From NCBI GenBank assembly GCA_003584875.1, contig QVQD01000222.1:1-43989 (forward strand): a DNA stretch of 43,989 bases, given 5' to 3'. Position 1 is the first letter of the stretch. Each line of letters opens with the position of its first letter. The translations under genes and the position numbers were made by a program. The notes under the pieces are model-generated. The model searched no databases and was not told the origin of the DNA. It saw nothing but the letters and a program-made list of their open reading frames with translations. Positions 32,669-43,449 of the stretch are shown in pieces. This stretch comes from Methylococcales bacterium (GTDB taxonomy: Bacteria; Pseudomonadota; Gammaproteobacteria; Methylococcales; Methylomonadaceae).

Positions 32669-32860
32669 GATTATTCTTATAAGTCCATGCAGTATTCTAA
32701 AACTAATAATGAGGTCGCTTTCGCGACGTTTGTTTTAATCGGGTAATTGCACCCGAGGGCGAGGTATTTTCTTTTGCTTCGTCAAAAGAAAATACCCAAA
32801 GAAAAGGCGGTTCGATTACCGCTCAACCTGCGCTCCTCGGTTTTGCCTCGGGTCGGTAGC

Positions 32861-33222
32861 ATAGGTATCTACACAAATAATGGTTAGCATTCCCACGCGA
32901 GAACGATAATCTGTGGTGAAGATCGTAGGGGCGTATTGCATACGCCCTTATAAAAATAAGCTCTATAACATTAGATTTTCAATGTTGGGCGTATGCAATA
33001 CGCCCCTACGGTGATTTTTATCGTTTCCACGCCGATAAGAAACTTGTGAAGATACTATACTTGTAGGGGCGAATTTGTAGGGGCGACAGATTCGCCCAGT
33101 ACATTCGTTTGTTTAAACGTGGCGAATCTGTCGTCCCTAAAGTATGATTTTCGCAGTTTATGACGATTCATGCCATATGAACTGCCGGAATGATGTTGCT
33201 TTTTAATTGAGTAGATACCTAT
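32861..33222. mobile_element. MITE-like element B (long form)
   Basis: 12-bp TIR ATAGGTATCTAC / GTAGATACCTAT; flanking direct repeat GGGTCGGTAG (32850-32859 and 33223-33232); ~200-bp homology to the 28196 element. Confidence 0.8.
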
Positions 33223-33585
33223 GGGTCGGTAGGTAGGGCTTCCTGCTCTCCCACCGACGAGCGGTATCCATGCCGCGTCCCTGTTGTGGCAAACCCAACA
33301 AAACCAGCGGTGCTCGGTGCGGCAAACGAGATTAGCTGTCGATATTGATTAACGTTGTAACTATAGAGAATGTGGCTTAAACAAGTCATATCTTATTTAG
33401 ATTTTTTAATCTTTAAGTTAGCCCTTATTAAAATCAAAACAAGCTACACTCTGTTTTTATAAAAGCCAGTGATATAAAATCAGTTTTAATTTCCAGTATA
33501 ATGTGTGCGGTATTCTAAGCTTAACTTCTTATTCAAGCAGTTTGGGCGTATTTAATTTTTATATTACAAAGTTATAGGGGAATTT

Positions 33586-34305
33586 ATGTGTTTTAGTGCC
33601 AATATGTCACTGGGTCTAGGTGTTATCGGTTTAACCGCTGCCAGCATTACTTATCTTGATAAAACGGAAACATTTTGGGTGCGTGCAGCACGATCTTATG
33701 CCATATTCCATTTTTCACTCATGGAATTAATTCAATATTTTGCTTATCCCGTTGCTGATCAATGTGGCTATGGTACTAACTATTTTTTAAGTGAGTTATC
33801 CACTTATCATATTGCCCTACAAGCCTTTGCAATTATGCCCGCACTGGCGACTTATTCGACTGATAAAACCGCGCTTAAACAAGCGACTATCTTTGGTGCT
33901 AGCTTGAGTACATTGTTTTTGATTTGCACCGCATTACCCAAAGAATTACAACTATTTGATGGTTCGCCCAACTTCATCGGTAATATGATCTCTTGTTTAT
34001 TTATGGGGACTTATCATATCGGTTATCACATATCGAGCGCCTTCGGTGCTTTTGTGACTCATGGATCATTATTCGGCTTGGCCTTAAGTGGCTTTGTTTG
34101 GAAAAACAATTGGAGAATTTCGAGTTACCATTTATTTATGGCTTTAATGACTTTGTTTATGCCTCAGTGGTTATTCAATGTATCAACCGGTGAAGCAGCT
34201 GCGATTTATTGTTTTTATTCTATTCCAATCACTGCCAGTTTTATGCCTTATTTTAAGAATTTCTTTAGCGCTGAAAAATATATTGATAGTCCTGATTACG
34301 CTTAA
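33586..34305 (+). CDS. Multi-pass membrane protein (DUF5765-like)
   Basis: MCFSANMSLGLGVIGLTAASITYLDK...; several TM segments; family assignment from memory. Confidence 0.65.
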   Translation: MCFSANMSLGLGVIGLTAASITYLDKTETFWVRAARSYAIFHFSLMELIQYFAYPVADQCGYGTNYFLSELSTYHIALQAFAIMPALATYSTDKTALKQATIFGASLSTLFLICTALPKELQLFDGSPNFIGNMISCLFMGTYHIGYHISSAFGAFVTHGSLFGLALSGFVWKNNWRISSYHLFMALMTLFMPQWLFNVSTGEAAAIYCFYSIPITASFMPYFKNFFSAEKYIDSPDYA

Positions 34306-34314
34306 AGGACCCTA

Positions 34315-34380
34315 GGGAACGCCGAGCCCCAGCTCGGCGATATGGCTACATTCTATGCCAAGCTGGGGCTTAGCGTTCCC
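34315..34380. terminator. Large imperfect palindrome between convergent genes (bidirectional terminator or REP)
   Basis: GGGAACGCCGAGCCCCAGCTCGGC ... GCCAAGCTGGGGCTTAGCGTTCCC. Confidence 0.6.
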
Positions 34381-34386
34381 AGATAT

Positions 34387-35001
34387 TTAAACGATCACTT
34401 TAGAAACAGGCTCACTATAGTCAGTTAAACCGTCCGGTGTAATTGCCGCTATTCGAAAATAATATAGACACATAACTTCAAGACCGCTTAGTTCAAAACT
34501 AGCACTTGTGCTCACGCCGCATAATATCCAGCCGTCTTCTGTTAGAGGGATACTACCTTTACACATTTGATAATGATAAGCGCCGGCATTTGGAATTGCT
34601 TTGCCTATGAATTTGACTGAGCCAGAATGAGCACCATCAATCATAGTTAAAATAGCTTTGGGCGAATAAATGGGTTGTTTTGAGCAATGAAAGCCGCTAC
34701 TTAAGATTGTAGATTCATCGCCAGCGGCCATTCTGTCTACATAAGCAGTCAAGTTACGAAATACGGTATCGGTCAATTTTTCTTGGTCGTGCATGACTGA
34801 AATGCTGGTGCGTCCGCCATCACTGGCCGCTATGATGGCTTTTTCTAAAGCATCAACGGCTGCGCTGGCCTCAAGCATTGATACATCAGGTGTTGGAAAG
34901 CGCGGATTGTCGGTGATTTTAACAACGACATTGCGATAAAAGACCACTTTTACCGTGGGTGAATACTGCATAAAATCTAGTTTGGTTTGGATGATTTTCA
35001 T
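34387..35001 (-). CDS. Fibronectin type III-like domain protein
   Basis: C-term GLEVMCLYYFRIAAITPDGLTDYSEPVSKVIV resembles Fn3; SD GGAGA upstream of the ATG. Confidence 0.6.
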   Translation of the reverse strand: MKIIQTKLDFMQYSPTVKVVFYRNVVVKITDNPRFPTPDVSMLEASAAVDALEKAIIAASDGGRTSISVMHDQEKLTDTVFRNLTAYVDRMAAGDESTILSSGFHCSKQPIYSPKAILTMIDGAHSGSVKFIGKAIPNAGAYHYQMCKGSIPLTEDGWILCGVSTSASFELSGLEVMCLYYFRIAAITPDGLTDYSEPVSKVIV

Positions 35002-35066
35002 AATATTGATCTCCGATTTTAGGTTAAGTTTAAGAAATTCAGTTTTTTATGGGACAGGATAAAGAT

Positions 35067-35510
35067 GGCTTGTACTAGTCTTACTATGTGTACTTTGGAG
35101 CTTGGAAAATAGGAATTATTTTGTGTTAAAGCGACGATCAGGCCGGTGATATGTTTAGCCGGTCTTACTGTAACTACTGTCGTGTCTGCTAAATGTTTAG
35201 CACACCCTACTGTTGCTACTTTAGAGCCTGTTATATATTGAGCACGCCTTACAGTAGCTACTATAGGACCTGTTATATGTTTAGCAGGTCGTACTTTAGC
35301 TACTATCGGGTCTGTTATATGTTTAACACGTCCCGCAGTAGCTACTTTAGTGCTTGCTATATGTTTAACAGATCTTGCTGTAGCTACTTTAGTGCTTGCT
35401 ATAGGTTTAACAGGTCTTGCAGTAGCTACTTTAAAGCCTGCTATATGTTTAGCAGGTCGAACTGTAATTACTATAGAGCCTTAAGTAGCTTTAGTAGGTC
35501 TTACAGATGA
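35067..35510. repeat. 42-bp (14-codon) tandem array, ~10.5 units in register with no indels
   Basis: Units start at 35151+42n; two more degenerate units in register at 35067 and 35109; consensus atgtttagcaggtcttactgtagctactttagtgcctgttat. Confidence 0.9.
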
Positions 35511-35743
35511 TTTAATCCGACGATTTCTTGTTTAGAGCTAACATAAGAATCATATAAAAAACTAAGGGGTATGATCTTTAAAAGGACTGATAACAGCTAG
35601 TCAATCAACTAGTGTTTTTAAGAGTATTGCATAATAAAATTTTTAAAAATATACGTAGTAATACTGAATCAGGGAAATTAGATGAATGGGTCTATGTGAA
35701 TTGTAGTGGGGTATAGCGATGAATAAGGCGCAATACGCTAACG

Positions 35744-35783
35744 AGACTGTGAAAGTATTCCTTTTATTTTCCCTCTTTAGCGC
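35744..35783. repeat. Fragment of MITE-like element A (one end)
   Basis: gagactgtgaaagtattccttttattttccctctttagc matches the reverse complement of the right end of 28153-28584. Confidence 0.65.
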
Positions 35784-35880
35784 GGAGCTCGTAGGTTGGG
35801 GTGAGTGATAACGAACCCCAACGCAAGACGCGATTGGTTGGGGTTCGCGTTGCTTCACCCCAAGCTACAATTGATCAGCC

Positions 35881-36000
35881 TTGTAGGCCGGAATAAGGCT
35901 TTACGAGTGTAAGCGAGTAAAGCGTTTCCGGCATTCATACGATCGTGTGCCGGAAACGCCACCACGCGCTACGCTTAGGTGGTCTTATTCCGGCCTACAG
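35881..36000. repeat. Solo diverged relative of the 158-bp unit (nested hairpins)
   Basis: TTGTAGGCCGGAATAAGGC...CTTATTCCGGCCTACAG outer IR; GCGTTTCCGGCA...TGCCGGAAACGC inner IR. Confidence 0.75.
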
Positions 36001-36190
36001 CTTATTCTCCCGCGTAAAAAACAAAATAATAGGTGACGTAACGCGATTAGCTTATAGCTGAGTTTAAAATCATCATTGTTTAAGTTTAAGACCTGATCAG
36101 AATCTTTATTCTTTGCTAATAATGCCTTTAATTATATTGTGTGATAGATTAAAAATTAGCTAACAATAGTCAACTTATCTAAACGTCCCT

Positions 36191-39100
36191 ATGTTTATCC
36201 TTCATAGCTCCAATAAAACCGAAAATTTAGTTGGGCATTTGACCCACGTTATTAAAACGTTGCCCTTAAATTCACCTTTTGCCAAAGAAGTGTTCTTAAT
36301 TCAAAGTCAGGGTATGGAGCGGTGGTTGTCACAGCAGTTGGCAGGGCAGTTTAAAGTTTGGGCTAATTATGAGTTCTTATTTCCGAGTAAGTTTTTTAGT
36401 TCTTTAGCGCAACGTGTAGATAGTCGCTTAAATGATGCCGCTTTTGAACGTAATCTGATGTTATGGCGCATTGAAGCTTTATTGAGACAACTGGACAGTG
36501 CGGAGTTTTTGCCGATAAAAAACTATTTGGCGTCCGACAATCAAGACTTAAAACGTTATCAACTGGCTAAACAATTAGCGCAAATTTTTGATCAATATCA
36601 AATGATGCGACCTGATATGCTAGATCTTTGGAAAAAAGGTGAATTGCTTTATAACAATGCTACCGAGCGTTGGCAACGGGACTTATGGCTAGCGATCTGT
36701 GAGCAAACTGGCTATAAACATCGCGGTGCTTTATGGCTAGAGACCATTGCTAAATTTAATAATATTCAGCCTGGTGCTCTAAGTGCGGCGTTACCAGAAC
36801 GCATTTCGGTGTTCGGCATTAATACGATGCCGCCGATTTTCTTGAGTTACTTAGAGGGCTTAGCTAAACATTGTGATGTACATTTCTTTTTATTAAATCC
36901 TTCACAAAGCTATTGGGACGATCTGGTCAGTAAACGCCAACGCTTGCAAGATGAAGTCTTTGAGGGTCATGCTTTATTGTCAGCTTTAGGTCAGCAGGGA
37001 CGAGAGTTTCAGTCACTATTGCATGAGCAAATCAATCCTGATTTTGAACCAGAAAGTTTTGAACCCAGCGATGAATATCAGCAAACCACTGTGCTGCAAC
37101 AATTACAAAACGATATTTTAGCTAATCAACTGGATGAACAAGACAGCGTTAGACCATTGCTAGCTGATAACTCGATTAGCATTCATGCCTGTCATTCACG
37201 ATTGCGCGAAGTTGAAGTATTAAAAAATCAATTATTAGTCGCCTTAGAAAACGATGCGAGCTTAGAGTTGCGCGATATTGTAGTGATGGCAGCCGATATT
37301 GAAGTCTATGAGCCCTTTATTTCGGCGGTTTTTAGCGATATACAACATGCCATTGCCGATCGTAGTTTACGTTTAAGTAATAATACTTTAGATGCTTTTA
37401 TTCGTTTCTTGGCCTTGAGTCAAAGTCGCTTGGGTTGGCAAAGCGTCTTGGATTTATTAGAACAGCCTGTTATTTATAGCAACTTTGACTTATCTGAAAC
37501 CGATTTAGAGTTGATTAGATATTGGATAGAAGAAACCCATGTGCGCTGGGGGCAGTCAGCTCAACATAAAAAAGAATTAGGATTGCCAGAACTCAATGAA
37601 AATACTTGGCAAGCGGCTATAGATAGATTGTTGATGGGTTACGCAGTAGGCTCGGATGAAGATTTTGTTTGCGATGTTCTGCCATTCCTAGATATTGAAG
37701 GTTCTTCGGCACAAGCTTTAGGCGGCTTGTGCAGCTTTATGAACGTATTATTTAAAGCTAAAAATGAACTTAAACACCCTAAGACTTTAATCGATTGGTC
37801 AACGCAACTAAGTTATTATGCCGAACAACTTCTAGGGCAAACAGCTTCTATTGAACAGCAACAATTACATGAATTATTAACTGCTTTATCGGCTGATTTA
37901 GAGGGCGTCCATAACGACACGTTAACTTTGCCGATTATTACTAGCTGGCTTGAAGATCGCGTTTCTGAAACTAAATCAACTCAGGGCTTTTTACGTGGGC
38001 AATTAACTTTTTGTTCTATGTTACCGATGCGCTCCATTCCTTTTAAAGTGATCGCTTTGCTGGGTATGAATGAGGGTGAGTTTCCAAAAATAGATCAAAG
38101 TCCGACCTTCGATTTGTTGTCATTAAAACAGCATTTTCGTAAAGGTGATCGTTCGCGCCGTACCGATGATCGCTATCAATTTTTAGAAATATTATTGTCG
38201 ACGCGGCAACAATTGATTATGACCTACATTGGTCAATCTATCGCTAATAATGAAACGATCTTTCCTTCTGTAGTGATTAGCGAATTACTGGAAGTATTAC
38301 AAGATAGTTATCAGTTGCATGACATAACGATACGCGAGCCCTTGCAATCCTTTAGTTATCGTTATTTTAATAATAATCTAGGATTAGTGAGTTTTTCTAC
38401 AGCCGACCTCGAAACCGCGAAGGCTTTGCAATCACCCGAGATAATAGCAACAGACTGGTGGCAAGGTGAGCTTACGATCGAAAAAAATACTGTTATCGAA
38501 CTAGCAGATTTATTGGCGTTTTATCAACATCCACAACGTCATTTTATGCGCCAGCAATTAACACTACGCTTTCAAAGTATTAGTGCGCAAATCGAAGAAT
38601 GTGAGCCTTTTGTTATTGATAGTATGGAGGGTTATGGCATTAATCACGATTGGATAGAGCAACGCTTATTAGGCGAAAATCTCTCAGTAAAGAAACTCCA
38701 AGCGCAAGGACGTTGGTTGTCAGGGGTGTTAGGCGAGTTAGAGTTTGCAAAACAACAAGCCAGCATAGAAGACTTCGTTACACGCATCCAAGAAAAAAAT
38801 ATAGGTGCACCTATAGAAGATGCCGTGATTGATATTCAAGTTAATCAATATCGTTTACTCGGTAAATTAGGCAGTCGTTATGAAAGAGCGAGTCTGATTT
38901 ATCGCTATGCTGATCTTAAAGGTAAAGATTTTATCAATGCACTATTGCAGCATTGTGTCTTGAATCAGTTAGCACCACAAAGCACTTACTTATTAAGTAC
39001 GGATGAAGATATTGTCTTTTTACCAGAGCAGGCTTCAGCTGAATTATTAGCTGCTTTATTGGATATTTATTGTGCCGGTCAGCAAGCACCGAATGCTTTT

Positions 39101-39340
39101 TTTGTAGAAGCAGCTTTAGCTTATATTAAACAAGCATGGATATTAAAAACCAGTAGTAGGGCTAAAAAGCCTGCCATAGAAGTCGCTCAAGAATGGCTAG
39201 ATAGAGCGATTACTCAAGATTACGAACCAGAACTTAAACGGTTATACCAAGACATGGCGAATCGGGGTGACATACTCGATGAGCATTTTGAGCAGCAATG
39301 CCAGAGTTTGTTACAGCCTATATGGGATGCATTGCATTAA
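36191..39340 (+). CDS. recC: Exodeoxyribonuclease V subunit gamma
   Basis: 1049-aa RecC-like ORF (FLIQSQGMERWLSQQLA...GMNEGEFPKIDQSPTFDLL). Confidence 0.93.
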   Translation: MFILHSSNKTENLVGHLTHVIKTLPLNSPFAKEVFLIQSQGMERWLSQQLAGQFKVWANYEFLFPSKFFSSLAQRVDSRLNDAAFERNLMLWRIEALLRQLDSAEFLPIKNYLASDNQDLKRYQLAKQLAQIFDQYQMMRPDMLDLWKKGELLYNNATERWQRDLWLAICEQTGYKHRGALWLETIAKFNNIQPGALSAALPERISVFGINTMPPIFLSYLEGLAKHCDVHFFLLNPSQSYWDDLVSKRQRLQDEVFEGHALLSALGQQGREFQSLLHEQINPDFEPESFEPSDEYQQTTVLQQLQNDILANQLDEQDSVRPLLADNSISIHACHSRLREVEVLKNQLLVALENDASLELRDIVVMAADIEVYEPFISAVFSDIQHAIADRSLRLSNNTLDAFIRFLALSQSRLGWQSVLDLLEQPVIYSNFDLSETDLELIRYWIEETHVRWGQSAQHKKELGLPELNENTWQAAIDRLLMGYAVGSDEDFVCDVLPFLDIEGSSAQALGGLCSFMNVLFKAKNELKHPKTLIDWSTQLSYYAEQLLGQTASIEQQQLHELLTALSADLEGVHNDTLTLPIITSWLEDRVSETKSTQGFLRGQLTFCSMLPMRSIPFKVIALLGMNEGEFPKIDQSPTFDLLSLKQHFRKGDRSRRTDDRYQFLEILLSTRQQLIMTYIGQSIANNETIFPSVVISELLEVLQDSYQLHDITIREPLQSFSYRYFNNNLGLVSFSTADLETAKALQSPEIIATDWWQGELTIEKNTVIELADLLAFYQHPQRHFMRQQLTLRFQSISAQIEECEPFVIDSMEGYGINHDWIEQRLLGENLSVKKLQAQGRWLSGVLGELEFAKQQASIEDFVTRIQEKNIGAPIEDAVIDIQVNQYRLLGKLGSRYERASLIYRYADLKGKDFINALLQHCVLNQLAPQSTYLLSTDEDIVFLPEQASAELLAALLDIYCAGQQAPNAFFVEAALAYIKQAWILKTSSRAKKPAIEVAQEWLDRAITQDYEPELKRLYQDMANRGDILDEHFEQQCQSLLQPIWDALH

Positions 39341-39526
39341 GGCACGGGATTGAGTTCAGTATGGTGTTTTACGGTATGGCTAAGTTTCACGAGCAGTTCG
39401 CAATTTGTTTCTATCATGTAATGTTACTGTTAAAAATAAAATCCAGAAACTGAAGGAAATGTTATAAAATCATCGGTTTTAAATTTAAAGGCCGTTCACG
39501 GTATTTAAATAGAGTGGTTAAGTGTT

Positions 39527-39979
39527 ATGCGATGTCCCTTTTGTGCGGCCCAAGATACTCGGGTACTTGATTCTAGGTTGATTAGCGAGGGCGATCAAGT
39601 TCGGCGTCGACGTGAGTGCGCTGTTTGCAAAGAGCGTTTTAATACTTTTGAAATGGCAGAACTGAACATGCCTCGAATTATTAAGCGTGATGGTACGCGA
39701 GTCGCTTTTGACGAAACTAAGTTACGTTCAGGCATGCTTAAGGCTTTAGAAAAAAGACCCGTTAACAGTGATGCCATTGAAATGGCGCTACATAACATTA
39801 AAAAAACATTAATGTTAAAGGGTGATCATGAAATATCAACTCAGGAGTTGGGTGAAAACATCATGAAGGAATTAAAGTTATTAGATCATGTCGCTTATGT
39901 GCGCTTTGCTTCGGTGTATCGCAGTTTTCAGGATGTCAGTGAATTTACTGACATGATTGAAGATTTAAAGAAAAAATAA
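39527..39979 (+). CDS. nrdR: Transcriptional repressor NrdR
   Basis: [34 protein letters not shown]. Confidence 0.97.
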   Translation: MRCPFCAAQDTRVLDSRLISEGDQVRRRRECAVCKERFNTFEMAELNMPRIIKRDGTRVAFDETKLRSGMLKALEKRPVNSDAIEMALHNIKKTLMLKGDHEISTQELGENIMKELKLLDHVAYVRFASVYRSFQDVSEFTDMIEDLKKK

Positions 39980-41061
39980 TGTTAGCGCAAGATGCTTTTT
40001 ATATGGCTAAAGCTTTGCAACTGGCTAGGTTGGGACGTTTTAGTACCGATCCTAATCCTCGTGTAGGCTGTGTTTTAGTTAAAGATGGCGTGATCATTGG
40101 TGAAGGTTATCATGTTAAAGCAGGGCAGGCTCATGCTGAAATTGTTGCTCTAAATAATGCAGTTACTGCACAAGGTGCTACTGCTTATGTGACTTTAGAG
40201 CCCTGTAGTCATCAGGGTAAAACGCCGCCTTGTTGTGATGCGCTGATTAATGCGGGTGTCAAGCGAGTTGTCGCTGCTATGCAAGACCCGAATCCTTTAG
40301 TGTCAGGGCGTGGTTTAGAGAAACTGAAAGCGGCTAGCATAGAGGTGGTTTGTGGTGTCTTAGAAGCCGATGCTAGAGTATTAAATCGTGGCTTTATTAA
40401 GCGTATGACCGAACAAAGGCCTTTTGTTCGTAGTAAGTTAGCGATGAGCTTAGATGGACGTACGGCAATGGCATCAGGTGAAAGTAAATGGATTACCTCT
40501 GGTGCTGCCAGAGTCGATGTGCATCAACTACGCGCGGAAAGTTCGGCAATATTAACAGGCATCAATACCGTGCTTGCTGATGATCCCGCTTTAACGGCGC
40601 GAATTGATGAGGCAGTTGAACAGCCCATTCGCGTGGTGTTGGATTCTAACTTAAAAATGCCTGTGACCGCACAAATGGCAAAACTAGCTGGACGCAGTTT
40701 GATTTTAACCTGCTCATCAGACGTCACTAAAAGGCAGGCCTTGCAGGCAGAAGGTTTTGAAGTTTATACCTTAGCTGATAACAACGGTCAGCTTGATTTA
40801 CAGACTGTGCTGATTTTTTTAGCGGAGCAGCAAATTAATGAAGTGTTGGTTGAAGCGGGTTCTTTATTAAATGGCGCTTTATTGGCCGAAGATTTAGTCG
40901 ATGAATGGATCATTTACATGGCACCCTGCGTGTTGGGTGATCAAGGTCGTGGTTTGTTTACTATGCCGACTTTACAGAGTATGGCTGATAAAAAGAACTT
41001 ACGCTTTCAAGATGTCAGGGCTGTCGGGCCTGATTTAAAATTAACCCTGACCCGACCTTAA
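39979..41061 (+). CDS. ribD: Bifunctional riboflavin deaminase/reductase
   Basis: HAEIVAL...TLEPCSHQGKTPPC deaminase motif plus reductase domain. Confidence 0.96.
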   Translation: MLAQDAFYMAKALQLARLGRFSTDPNPRVGCVLVKDGVIIGEGYHVKAGQAHAEIVALNNAVTAQGATAYVTLEPCSHQGKTPPCCDALINAGVKRVVAAMQDPNPLVSGRGLEKLKAASIEVVCGVLEADARVLNRGFIKRMTEQRPFVRSKLAMSLDGRTAMASGESKWITSGAARVDVHQLRAESSAILTGINTVLADDPALTARIDEAVEQPIRVVLDSNLKMPVTAQMAKLAGRSLILTCSSDVTKRQALQAEGFEVYTLADNNGQLDLQTVLIFLAEQQINEVLVEAGSLLNGALLAEDLVDEWIIYMAPCVLGDQGRGLFTMPTLQSMADKKNLRFQDVRAVGPDLKLTLTRP

Positions 41062-41070
41062 GGAATATAC

Positions 41071-41730
41071 GTGTTTACAGGCATCATTTTAGCAATAGGT
41101 AGCATCGCTGCCATAGAGCGTAGAGCTGGCGATTGTCGTATTAAAATAAATACGGGTAAATTATCGATGGCTGATGTGGCATTAGGTGACAGTATTGCGG
41201 TTAATGGTGTTTGTTTAACGGCTGTTGAGTTAGGAACACATTATTTCTGCGCGGATGTTTCTAATGAAACCTTGAATAAGACGCTTATCAATACCTTGGT
41301 TGTCGGTGCACCTGTTAATTTAGAGCTCGCTTTAACACCCACTACCCGAATGGGTGGACATATCGTTAGCGGTCATGTCGATGGTGTCGGTGAAATAGTT
41401 GAAAGAAAAGCAGATGGACGTTCGTTTCGTTTTAAAATTAAAGCGCCCGACTCGTTGGCAAAATATATTGCTCAAAAGGGTTCTATTTGTATTAATGGCA
41501 TTAGCTTAACGGTTAATGAAGTGAGTGGTGCAACCTTCAGTATTAATATTGTGCCTCATACCCTAGCTGAAACTACTTTGGGAACAGCGACGACCGGTAC
41601 TTTTGTAAACTTAGAAGTAGATATGTTAGCGCGTTATATGGAGCGACTAATGCAAGGTGAAGCGGCAGCTGTTGAGTATGGCGGCGGTGTCACTATCGAT
41701 TTATTACATAAAAGTGGATTTTTGGGTTAA
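41071..41730 (+). CDS. ribE: Riboflavin synthase alpha subunit
   Basis: [12 protein letters not shown]... duplicated lumazine-binding domains. Confidence 0.95.
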   Translation: MFTGIILAIGSIAAIERRAGDCRIKINTGKLSMADVALGDSIAVNGVCLTAVELGTHYFCADVSNETLNKTLINTLVVGAPVNLELALTPTTRMGGHIVSGHVDGVGEIVERKADGRSFRFKIKAPDSLAKYIAQKGSICINGISLTVNEVSGATFSINIVPHTLAETTLGTATTGTFVNLEVDMLARYMERLMQGEAAAVEYGGGVTIDLLHKSGFLG

Positions 41731-42833
41731 TGAATACAATTGAAGAAATCATAGAGGATTTACGTTTAGGCAAAATGGTCATCATTATGGATGATGAAGA
41801 TCGTGAAAATGAAGGCGACTTATTGATGGCGGCTGCTTTTACTCGTCCAGAAGATATTAACTTTATGGCGCGTTATGGTCGTGGCTTAATTTGTTTAACC
41901 TTAACCAGTGAGCGTTGTCAGCAATTACGTTTGCCGTTAATGACTAATGAAAACAAAACGGCTCATTCCACTAATTTTACCGTTTCTATTGAAGCCGCTA
42001 CGGGTGTAACTACCGGTATTTCAGCTGCAGATAGAGCGAGAACAGTGCAATGTGCGGTTGCTGCAGATGCAAAAGCCGAAGATTTAGTGCAACCAGGACA
42101 TATATTCCCTTTAATGGCTAAAGCGGGTGGCGTTTTGAGTCGGGCAGGGCATACTGAAGCGGGATGTGATTTTGCTAGATTAGCTGGCGTTGATCCGTCG
42201 GCGGTGATAGTAGAAATTCTTAATGAAGATGGCACTATGGCCAGACGCCCTGATCTGGAAATATTTGCTAAAGAGCACAATCTTAAAATGGGCACCATTG
42301 CTGATTTGATCCATTATCGTATTCAGCATGAGAACACTTTAGAGCGCATTAGTGAGTGTGCTTTCCCTACTGAATTTGGTGATTTTCGACTTTATGCTTA
42401 CCAGGATAAAAACGACAATAACGTACATTTAGCCTTAGTCATGGGCAATGTCTTAGGTGATACACCTGTTTTAGTTAGAGTACATGCAAAGAACCTGTTG
42501 GATGATGTGTTTTCATCCAAACGTAACGATTGCAGCATTTCTATTCGTGAGGCTATGCAAAAAATTGCAGAAGCGGGGTGTGGTGTTTTGGTCGTGATTA
42601 GGCAAAGTGAAGACAATAAATCATTGGTAGAATTAATACATCAATATCAATTAGAAGATAACGGTGTGTTAAGCCAAAATCAGGCAAAGCTTGCAACTGA
42701 TTGGCGTACTACTGGAACTGGTGCAAGAATTTTAGCTGATTTAGGTGTACATAAGCTGAAAGTACTAGGTACTCAGAAAAAATATGTTGGTTTGTCAGGA
42801 TTTGATTTAGAAGTGTCAGAGCACGTCGGTTAA
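41730..42833 (+). CDS. ribBA: 3,4-dihydroxy-2-butanone-4-phosphate synthase with degenerate GTP cyclohydrolase II-like C-terminus
   Basis: N-term [11 protein letters not shown]...[17 protein letters not shown]-term GCHII-like but missing the Cys ligand pattern. Confidence 0.93.
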   Translation: MNTIEEIIEDLRLGKMVIIMDDEDRENEGDLLMAAAFTRPEDINFMARYGRGLICLTLTSERCQQLRLPLMTNENKTAHSTNFTVSIEAATGVTTGISAADRARTVQCAVAADAKAEDLVQPGHIFPLMAKAGGVLSRAGHTEAGCDFARLAGVDPSAVIVEILNEDGTMARRPDLEIFAKEHNLKMGTIADLIHYRIQHENTLERISECAFPTEFGDFRLYAYQDKNDNNVHLALVMGNVLGDTPVLVRVHAKNLLDDVFSSKRNDCSISIREAMQKIAEAGCGVLVVIRQSEDNKSLVELIHQYQLEDNGVLSQNQAKLATDWRTTGTGARILADLGVHKLKVLGTQKKYVGLSGFDLEVSEHVG

Positions 42834-42972
42834 TAATAACCAGTGCTTTAATATAATTATTGTAATTATTCAGCAGAAGGGGATTTACCTAATAAAATCT
42901 CCCCTAATCCCTCTTTTCAAAGAGGGGGACTCAATAGTTACTAGTCATTGTAATTTAAAGTAGAGAAAGAAA

Positions 42973-43449
42973 ATGTCAGCTATAAAAGTGTTTGAAGGAA
43001 ATTTATTAGTACAAGGCGGTAAGTTTTGTATCGTTGCATCCCGTTTTAACAGTTTTATTGTTGAACAATTAGAAGGCGGAGCTATTGATGCGTTGCTGCG
43101 TCATGGTGCAGATAAAGCCAATATTGATTTAGTTAAAGCGCCGGGTGCCTTTGAATTACCGATGGTCGTGCAACGCATCGCAGCCACTAAAAAATATGAT
43201 GCGATTATCGCTTTAGGTGCAGTCATACGTGGAGGCACGCCTCATTTTGAATATGTGGCTGGTGAATGTGTTAAAGGCTTGGCGACGGTTTCATTGCAAT
43301 ATAATGTGCCAGTCAGTTTTGGTGTATTAACCGTTGACAGTATAGAGCAAGCCATAGAGCGTGCAGGCACTAAAGCAGGTAACAAAGGTGCAGAAGCGGC
43401 GATGTCTGCCATAGAAATGGTGAGTTTATTTGCTAATTTGGAAGCCTAA
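42973..43449 (+). CDS. ribH: 6,7-dimethyl-8-ribityllumazine synthase
   Basis: [17 protein letters not shown] ... [16 protein letters not shown]. Confidence 0.96.
   Translation: MSAIKVFEGNLLVQGGKFCIVASRFNSFIVEQLEGGAIDALLRHGADKANIDLVKAPGAFELPMVVQRIAATKKYDAIIALGAVIRGGTPHFEYVAGECVKGLATVSLQYNVPVSFGVLTVDSIEQAIERAGTKAGNKGAEAAMSAIEMVSLFANLEA

Noticed and set aside
35193-35510. Plus-strand 105-aa ORF as a confident gene
   Set aside because: No SD before the ATG, and preceding in-register units contain stops in this frame; kept only as part of the repeat finding.
38650-38832. 60-aa ORF inside recC
   Set aside because: Out-of-frame shadow ORF in a long conserved gene.
41062-42972. FMN riboswitch in the rib operon
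   Set aside because: I could not recognise an RFN element in the gaps; the 42834-42972 gap instead contains a hairpin repeat (ctcccctaatccctcttttcaaagaggggg).
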